From: Clostridium luticellarii
Lineage (GTDB): Bacteria; Bacillota; Clostridia; Clostridiales; Clostridiaceae
Length of the DNA stretch: 64,000 nt
NCBI RefSeq assembly: GCF_002995845.1
Contig: NZ_PVXP01000002.1
Location: 1-64,000, forward strand
Direction of reading: 5' to 3'
The position numbers and the translations under genes were made by a program. This document shows positions 59,956-64,000 of the stretch, one piece after another (positions within the stretch are counted from its first letter, which is position 1; every line of letters starts with the position of its first letter). The notes beneath the pieces are model-generated. The model ran no database searches. It saw only the letters and a list, made by a program, of their open reading frames with translations, and was not told the origin of the DNA.

Positions 59956-60726
59956 ATGAAAATTAGAAGACTCAGTTATTTAATATTTATAATATTAGTT
60001 CTCTTGGCTGTAGGCATTACAGCATGTTCTAATAATAAAAATAATTCTTCTGACTCCGGAAAAAGTGTGTCTGGAAATGCTTCTACAGACTCCAAAAAGG
60101 TGAGTTCTGATGATACAGACACTAAAAATAAAGAAATTGAAAAATCAGAGGACAGCAAAGAGTCCAATACTACAGCCTGGAATTCAGGTGGTATAAAATT
60201 TTCAAAAAAAGAATTGGATAATACATCTCAGATGAAGTTTAATACCCCATGGAAGAATTCTGCAGGCGGCAGTTACAGCGCCTGTATAGAAGGAAAAGGC
60301 AATAGTGCACAGGAAGAGGGTCAGGGAAGTATAATAGTAAAAAGTGGAGAAAAAATTTACAGCTTTGAGATTGAAAGCAGTACTGAAATATCCCCTAGAT
60401 ATTTAGAATGGGCTGATAATAAAAATATTTTTGTTATCATAGGATCTTCTCATGGTACAGTGTCAAAAGGAGGAGATTTGTATATGTTAAATGTAGACAG
60501 TAATGAGGTGGCACTTTTAATAAAGACACCAAGTAAAAAACAGCAGATAATGTCTGCACAGAAAAGTGGAAACAACATAAATTTAAAGGTAAATGTGTAT
60601 GATGATGATGCTTACAATAAATCTCATGTGGAAAATTGGGTGATTGATTCGTTTAATACGTCTTTAGAGGGTAAAATGGAAGTGAAAAATTCTGACGGGA
60701 AAGTGGTATATGAAATAAATGGATAA
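59956..60726 (+). CDS. Putative lipoprotein (DUF4652-like C-terminus)
   Basis: The 256-residue protein has a lipoprotein signal (LIFIILVLLAVGITAC, lipobox ITAC with Cys24), a Ser/Lys/Asp-rich linker of about 60 residues and a C-terminal beta-rich domain (YSFEIESSTEISPRYLEWAD) that I recall as resembling DUF4652. It is probably tethered to the outer face of the membrane. Function unknown. GGGGG lies before the ATG. The end overlaps the following TPR gene by eight bases. Confidence 0.8.
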   Translation: MKIRRLSYLIFIILVLLAVGITACSNNKNNSSDSGKSVSGNASTDSKKVSSDDTDTKNKEIEKSEDSKESNTTAWNSGGIKFSKKELDNTSQMKFNTPWKNSAGGSYSACIEGKGNSAQEEGQGSIIVKSGEKIYSFEIESSTEISPRYLEWADNKNIFVIIGSSHGTVSKGGDLYMLNVDSNEVALLIKTPSKKQQIMSAQKSGNNINLKVNVYDDDAYNKSHVENWVIDSFNTSLEGKMEVKNSDGKVVYEING

Positions 60727-61939
60727 ATCTCAGAAAATATATAATAAAGCTCTGGATAAATATAACAAGGGGTATATAGGAAAGTCAATGGAGTTATGCG
60801 ATGAAAGTATATCTATAAGCATAAAAAATGGAGCAGCTATTAATTTAAAAGGACTTTTACTATATCTTAAGGGTGATTTGAAAGGTGCACGAAAAATTTG
60901 GGAAATGAATTATGAAGTAAACGGGGATAAAGTGGCTCAAAGGTATATTCAAGGCTCAGAGGAGGATGAAATAAGATTTAATCTTTATAAAAGAGCTTTG
61001 GTATTGATTAAGGAATTGAAGATAAATGAAGCACTCAAATTGCTGGAGAGATGTGCTGAAAGTGACTATAATTACATTGAAATAAATAATTATAGTGCCT
61101 TGTGTTATATAAAGAAGGGCAGCTACAACAGGGCATTGGAAAAGATAAACAATGTTTTAAAAGTGGATGTTGATAACCTGCAGGCAAAAAAAAATGTGAA
61201 ATTACTTAGAGATATGAATGTGATAAAGAAGGAGTTCAATGTAAAAAAGACAGTATGTATTTCTGCAGCTGTATTATGTGCGGTATCCCTGTTGTTCATA
61301 GGTATTTACACCGGCAGATTGAATTTTAAAAACCATTTTGCCAATAAAGACAATGTGGCCAAAGTGGAAAAAGTAAAAAAAACGAAGGAGAATTTTAAGG
61401 ACAATCCTAATACAAATAATATAGAGATTTTTTCTGAGGGAGATATGGAGAATTATATACAGAACAAAGATTATGATTCCATGTATCTTCAGCTTGGTAA
61501 ATGGAAAGATAAAAAATTGAATTCAGATGAGGGGGAGGTTCTGTCAAGAGCTTCCCAGATTCTAAGTGGGGAAGGGTGTTTATATTTTTATAATTTAGGT
61601 AGTAAATATTTGGGTAATGGAGATTATGCCAGTGCTATTTCTTATTTTAGAAAAGCTTATGAATACGGAGCTAAAAGTGATATTTATCCGCATATAACCT
61701 ATTTTCTTGCAAATTCCATTGATTTATCGGGGGATTTGAAGAGTGCATCAAAATATTATTCCGAATATGATAAAAACTTTCCTCAGGGAAGTTATGAAGA
61801 AACGGTCCTGTACAGACTTGCAGTCATATACAAGGATATGGATATAAGTATATCCAAAAATTATGCCCGGAAATTAATAGATACATATCCTTTGTCCATT
61901 TATAATAATTCTGTGATAAATGATATAATAAGCAGTTAA
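60719..61939 (+). CDS. TPR-repeat protein with one membrane helix
   Basis: The 406-residue protein has N-terminal TPR units (KSMELCDESISISIKNGAAI and following), a membrane helix near residue 180 (VCISAAVLCAVSLLFIGIYTG), and C-terminal TPR units (GNGDYASAISYFRKAYEYGA). The two TPR sets are on opposite membrane sides, which suggests a scaffold across the membrane. Translation starts within the end of the lipoprotein gene, so the products may work together. Confidence 0.78.
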   Translation: MDKSQKIYNKALDKYNKGYIGKSMELCDESISISIKNGAAINLKGLLLYLKGDLKGARKIWEMNYEVNGDKVAQRYIQGSEEDEIRFNLYKRALVLIKELKINEALKLLERCAESDYNYIEINNYSALCYIKKGSYNRALEKINNVLKVDVDNLQAKKNVKLLRDMNVIKKEFNVKKTVCISAAVLCAVSLLFIGIYTGRLNFKNHFANKDNVAKVEKVKKTKENFKDNPNTNNIEIFSEGDMENYIQNKDYDSMYLQLGKWKDKKLNSDEGEVLSRASQILSGEGCLYFYNLGSKYLGNGDYASAISYFRKAYEYGAKSDIYPHITYFLANSIDLSGDLKSASKYYSEYDKNFPQGSYEETVLYRLAVIYKDMDISISKNYARKLIDTYPLSIYNNSVINDIISS

Positions 61940-62081
61940 ATTTCAAAGAATTTGGTTCTAATAGAGACTAAAAAACAATTGCTAAACAAATAATAAAATT
62001 GTGATCTATAGAAAGTGAAAAATATCAGGTAAAATATAATTAAGGGAAATACCCTTATAATTTATTAAGGAGGAAAAAATT

Positions 62082-62399
62082 ATGGTAGAGGAAATAAAAG
62101 ATGCAAATTTTTCTAATTCAATTAAAGATTCAGATACTCCCGTAGTTGTTGATTTCTGGGCTTCCTGGTGTGGACCTTGTAAGATGCTGTCTCCTGTAAT
62201 AGAAGAGGTTTCAGATGAATTACAGGGAAAAGCTAAATTTTTCAAATTGAACGTAGATGAAAATCCAGTTACTGCAGCTCAATTTAAAATTGCCAGTATT
62301 CCAACTGTCATGGTATTTAAAGATGGTAGTATGGTAGATAAATTTGTTGGATTCAGGCCTAAAGATACCATAAAGGATGTCTTGGGAAAACATATTTAA
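62082..62399 (+). CDS. trxA: Thioredoxin
   Basis: Thioredoxin reduces protein disulphides. The 105-residue protein has the active site WCGPC (Cys30, Cys33) and the cis-proline IPTVMVF. AAGGAGG precedes ATG 62082. A TATAAT at 62035-62040 may be part of its promoter. The flavoprotein reductase that probably serves it lies 105 nt downstream. Confidence 0.96.
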   Translation: MVEEIKDANFSNSIKDSDTPVVVDFWASWCGPCKMLSPVIEEVSDELQGKAKFFKLNVDENPVTAAQFKIASIPTVMVFKDGSMVDKFVGFRPKDTIKDVLGKHI

Positions 62400-62428
62400 G
62401 TGATAGTAGTTTCTAAAAATTCAGAAGT

Positions 62429-62471
62429 GCTTAAAATGACAAATTGACTTTGTTGATTTGTCATTTTAAGC
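62429..62471 (+). repeat. Inverted repeat between trxA and the reductase gene
   Basis: The 16-bp arms 62429-62444 and 62456-62471 are perfectly complementary around an 11-nt loop. No T run follows, so it is a poor terminator. It may instead be an attenuator, an mRNA-processing stem or an operator. Confidence 0.55.
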
Positions 62472-62504
62472 ATAATGATGTGAATAATCATGAGGAGGAT
62501 GCAA

Positions 62505-63362
62505 ATGGATTCTAGGTATGACATTGCCATAGTGGGCAGTGGACCGGCAGGTCTTTCTGCAGCAGTAAATGCCAGGGTAAGGAATAAAAATATTATTCTC
62601 TTTGGGAATGCAGAATTTAGTGAAAAGCTGATAAAAGCTCCTAAAATTAAAAATTATCTTGGACTTCCAGATATAACGGGATTGCAGCTAAAGGATAAGT
62701 TTGAAAATCATATAAAATCTATGAATATAAATATAACTTTAGAGAGAATAAATGAAATATACGCCATGGGTGAATATTTTGGACTTATGGTAAATCAAAA
62801 GATGTATGAGGCAAAAGCCATTGTGCTGGCTACAGGAATTGAATATACCAAACCCTTGAGAGGAGAGGAAGAGCTTCTGGGAAAGGGAGTGGGATATTGT
62901 GCAACTTGTGATGCACCTCTTTATAAGGGGAAGGTTGTAACTATTATAGGATATAACAAGGAAGCTGAAAGAGAAGCCAACTATGTAAATGAATTGGTTA
63001 AAAAGGTATATTATATTCCAATGTACAGGGATAAGCCCAATCTGGATGACAACATAGAAATTGTTGAGGACAAAGTCCTTGAAATATACGGGAAAGAAAG
63101 AGTGGAAAAGGTGATTTTGGAGAACAAACAGATAGATACAGATGGGGTATTTGTGTTAAAAGACAGTATTTCACCGGCACAGCTTGTTCCAGGGATCGCC
63201 ATGGAAAGTAATCATGTAAAGGTAGATGCAAATATGAATACGAATATACCGGGATGTTTTGCAGCAGGAGACTGTGTGGGGAGACCATACCAGTATATGA
63301 AAGCTGTAGGTCAGGGGCAGACAGCTGCATTGAATGCTGTCTCATATCTGGATAAACAATAG
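62505..63362 (+). CDS. Thioredoxin-reductase-like flavoprotein, probably ferredoxin dependent (FFTR-like)
   Basis: The 285-residue protein has the FAD-binding IVGSGPAGLSAAV, a redox-active CATC (Cys132 and Cys135), and the C-terminal FAD motif GCFAAGDCVG. In NADPH-dependent thioredoxin reductases, a GxGxxA and HRRxxxR pair binds NADPH; here these are GYNKEA (149-154) and a YIPMYRD-type segment, so nicotinamide binding looks lost. This matches the flavin ferredoxin-thioredoxin reductases known in clostridia. ATG 62505 is 6 nt after AGGAGG. It neighbours trxA, its likely substrate. Confidence 0.85.
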   Translation: MDSRYDIAIVGSGPAGLSAAVNARVRNKNIILFGNAEFSEKLIKAPKIKNYLGLPDITGLQLKDKFENHIKSMNINITLERINEIYAMGEYFGLMVNQKMYEAKAIVLATGIEYTKPLRGEEELLGKGVGYCATCDAPLYKGKVVTIIGYNKEAEREANYVNELVKKVYYIPMYRDKPNLDDNIEIVEDKVLEIYGKERVEKVILENKQIDTDGVFVLKDSISPAQLVPGIAMESNHVKVDANMNTNIPGCFAAGDCVGRPYQYMKAVGQGQTAALNAVSYLDKQ

Positions 63363-63370
63363 GTTAATTA

Positions 63371-63407
63371 AAAAATCTCTTCATCTTTAAAAGATGAAGA
63401 GATTTTT
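63371..63407. terminator. Bidirectional terminator between convergent genes
   Basis: AAAAATCTCTTCATCTT (63371-63387) and AAGATGAAGAGATTTTT (63391-63407) pair perfectly with a TAA loop, and have T runs on both strands. It ends the flavoprotein gene and the minus-strand hydrolase. Confidence 0.93.
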
Positions 63408-63932
63408 CTAGTTGGCTACAAAAAATACATGATTTCCTATATATTTTACATTTTTTTTGCTTATATTTTTCATCCACTGGGATGTGGCTATCTTCGGGTT
63501 ATAGAAGAAAATGGATTCACCGGTAGGATCCACTCCCTTTAAAGCTTGAATCACTGCATTATAGCTATCCTCATTGGGAACTACGTCTATGGTGCCGTTC
63601 TTAACGCAGGAAAAGGCTCCTTTTTGTGTTATTACTCCTTTTACTGTCTTTGGAAATTCTGGATACAGCAATCTATTGAGTATTACAGACGCAACTGCCA
63701 CTTTGCCTTCAAAGGGTTCACAATTGCTTTCGGCATAAACCACTTTTGCCATTAAATTCACATCATCCTGTGTTATATATATCTTCTGGTCGGAGTAGTT
63801 AAACACCTGTACCACCTCTTCCTGTTGATTGAATAATGTGGAATTGGCATTGTTCAGAGCCTGTGAACTTACATTTTGGAAAGGTATAAACAGCATCAAG
63901 ATGAAAATAATAAAATAAAAAATTTTTTTCAA
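63408..63932 (-). CDS. SleB/CwlJ-type cell wall hydrolase
   Basis: The 174-residue secreted protein has a signal peptide (FYFIIFILMLFIPFQNVSSQA) and a Hydrolase_2 domain of the SleB family with VVYAESNCEPFEGKVAVASV, where the glutamate of YAES is the likely catalytic residue. Such enzymes are spore-cortex lytic or general cell-wall hydrolases. Translation starts at TTG 63932 after AAGGAG. The mRNA leader ends in a c-di-AMP riboswitch, so control by c-di-AMP made by DisA is likely. Confidence 0.88.
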   Translation of the reverse strand: MKKIFYFIIFILMLFIPFQNVSSQALNNANSTLFNQQEEVVQVFNYSDQKIYITQDDVNLMAKVVYAESNCEPFEGKVAVASVILNRLLYPEFPKTVKGVITQKGAFSCVKNGTIDVVPNEDSYNAVIQALKGVDPTGESIFFYNPKIATSQWMKNISKKNVKYIGNHVFFVAN

Positions 63933-63945
63933 CTCAAATCATCTC

Positions 63946-64000
63946 CTTATTACCGGCGGGGTTAGCTGACGGGTTCGGTAAAGGCATAACCTACGTATAA
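63946..64000 (-). promoter_or_regulatory. Partial c-di-AMP (ydaO-type) riboswitch
   Basis: On the minus strand the window edge contains the 3' part of the ydaO-type consensus: CCGAACCCGTCAGCTAACC followed by a closing CCGCCGG segment just upstream of the hydrolase ribosome site. The 5' part lies outside the window. In the family, c-di-AMP binding lowers expression of cell wall and osmotic genes. Confidence 0.85.

Overview
This window is chromosomal DNA from a low-GC, Gram-positive, endospore-forming Firmicute, most likely Clostridium sensu stricto; species cannot be settled from sequence alone. The evidence is the AT-rich composition, purine-rich Shine-Dalgarno sequences with many TTG and GTG starts, the ctsR-mcsA-mcsB-clpC-radA-disA block, sigH, cwlD, a SleB-type cell wall hydrolase, and the classic rpl/rpo/rps superoperon. 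Almost all genes lie on the + strand. I see no insertion sequence, prophage, CRISPR array or integration site.

Layout. 1-768: the 3' end of an rRNA operon (23S tail, an unusually structured 23S-5S spacer, 5S) followed by tRNA genes for a CAT anticodon, Ala(TGC) and Asn(GTT). 964-4160: an EF-G paralogue, a small orphan ORF and a histidine phosphatase. 4258-11511: the CtsR-controlled proteolysis operon (ctsR, mcsA, mcsB, clpC), then radA and disA (c-di-AMP synthase). 11550-16657: a lone minus-strand gene, then the PIN/TRAM membrane protein, ispD, mrnC, rlmB, rae1/yacP and sigH. 16741-34138: tRNA-Gly, tRNA-Thr, tuf copy 1, rpmG-secE-nusG-rplK-rplA-rplJ-rplL, rpoB-rpoC, an L7Ae-like gene, rpsL, rpsG, fusA and tuf copy 2. 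34229-49457: the S10/spc/alpha superoperon from rpsJ to rplQ, including secY, adk, infA and rpmJ. 49594-52833: an ECF-transporter energising module (ecfA1-ecfA2-ecfT) and truA. 53005-53857: rplM-rpsI. 54005-63932: cwlD, a GntR regulator with a two-subunit class I fumarase, TPR proteins, a lipoprotein, PTS enzyme I, a thioredoxin with a thioredoxin-reductase-like flavoprotein, and on the minus strand a SleB-type hydrolase whose leader runs off the end of the window as a c-di-AMP riboswitch.

Together the genes cover ribosome and RNA polymerase synthesis, protein export, protein quality control and genome surveillance, with a metabolic and redox tail. RNA-level control is prominent: an L10-type leader, a long S10 leader, structured segments before rpsG, rpsM and rplM, and the c-di-AMP riboswitch, which is thematically linked to disA in the same window.

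The observations most worth following are (1) a roughly 120-nt foldable RNA with a loop-E-like motif between 23S and 5S; (2) a thioredoxin-reductase-like protein that keeps the CATC centre but lacks the NADPH-binding motifs, suggesting a ferredoxin-dependent enzyme; (3) two tuf genes that appear identical through the whole coding region; (4) small hairpins between the Shine-Dalgarno and start codon of rplM and fumB; and (5) loss of map from the adk-infA junction, which carries a promoter instead.
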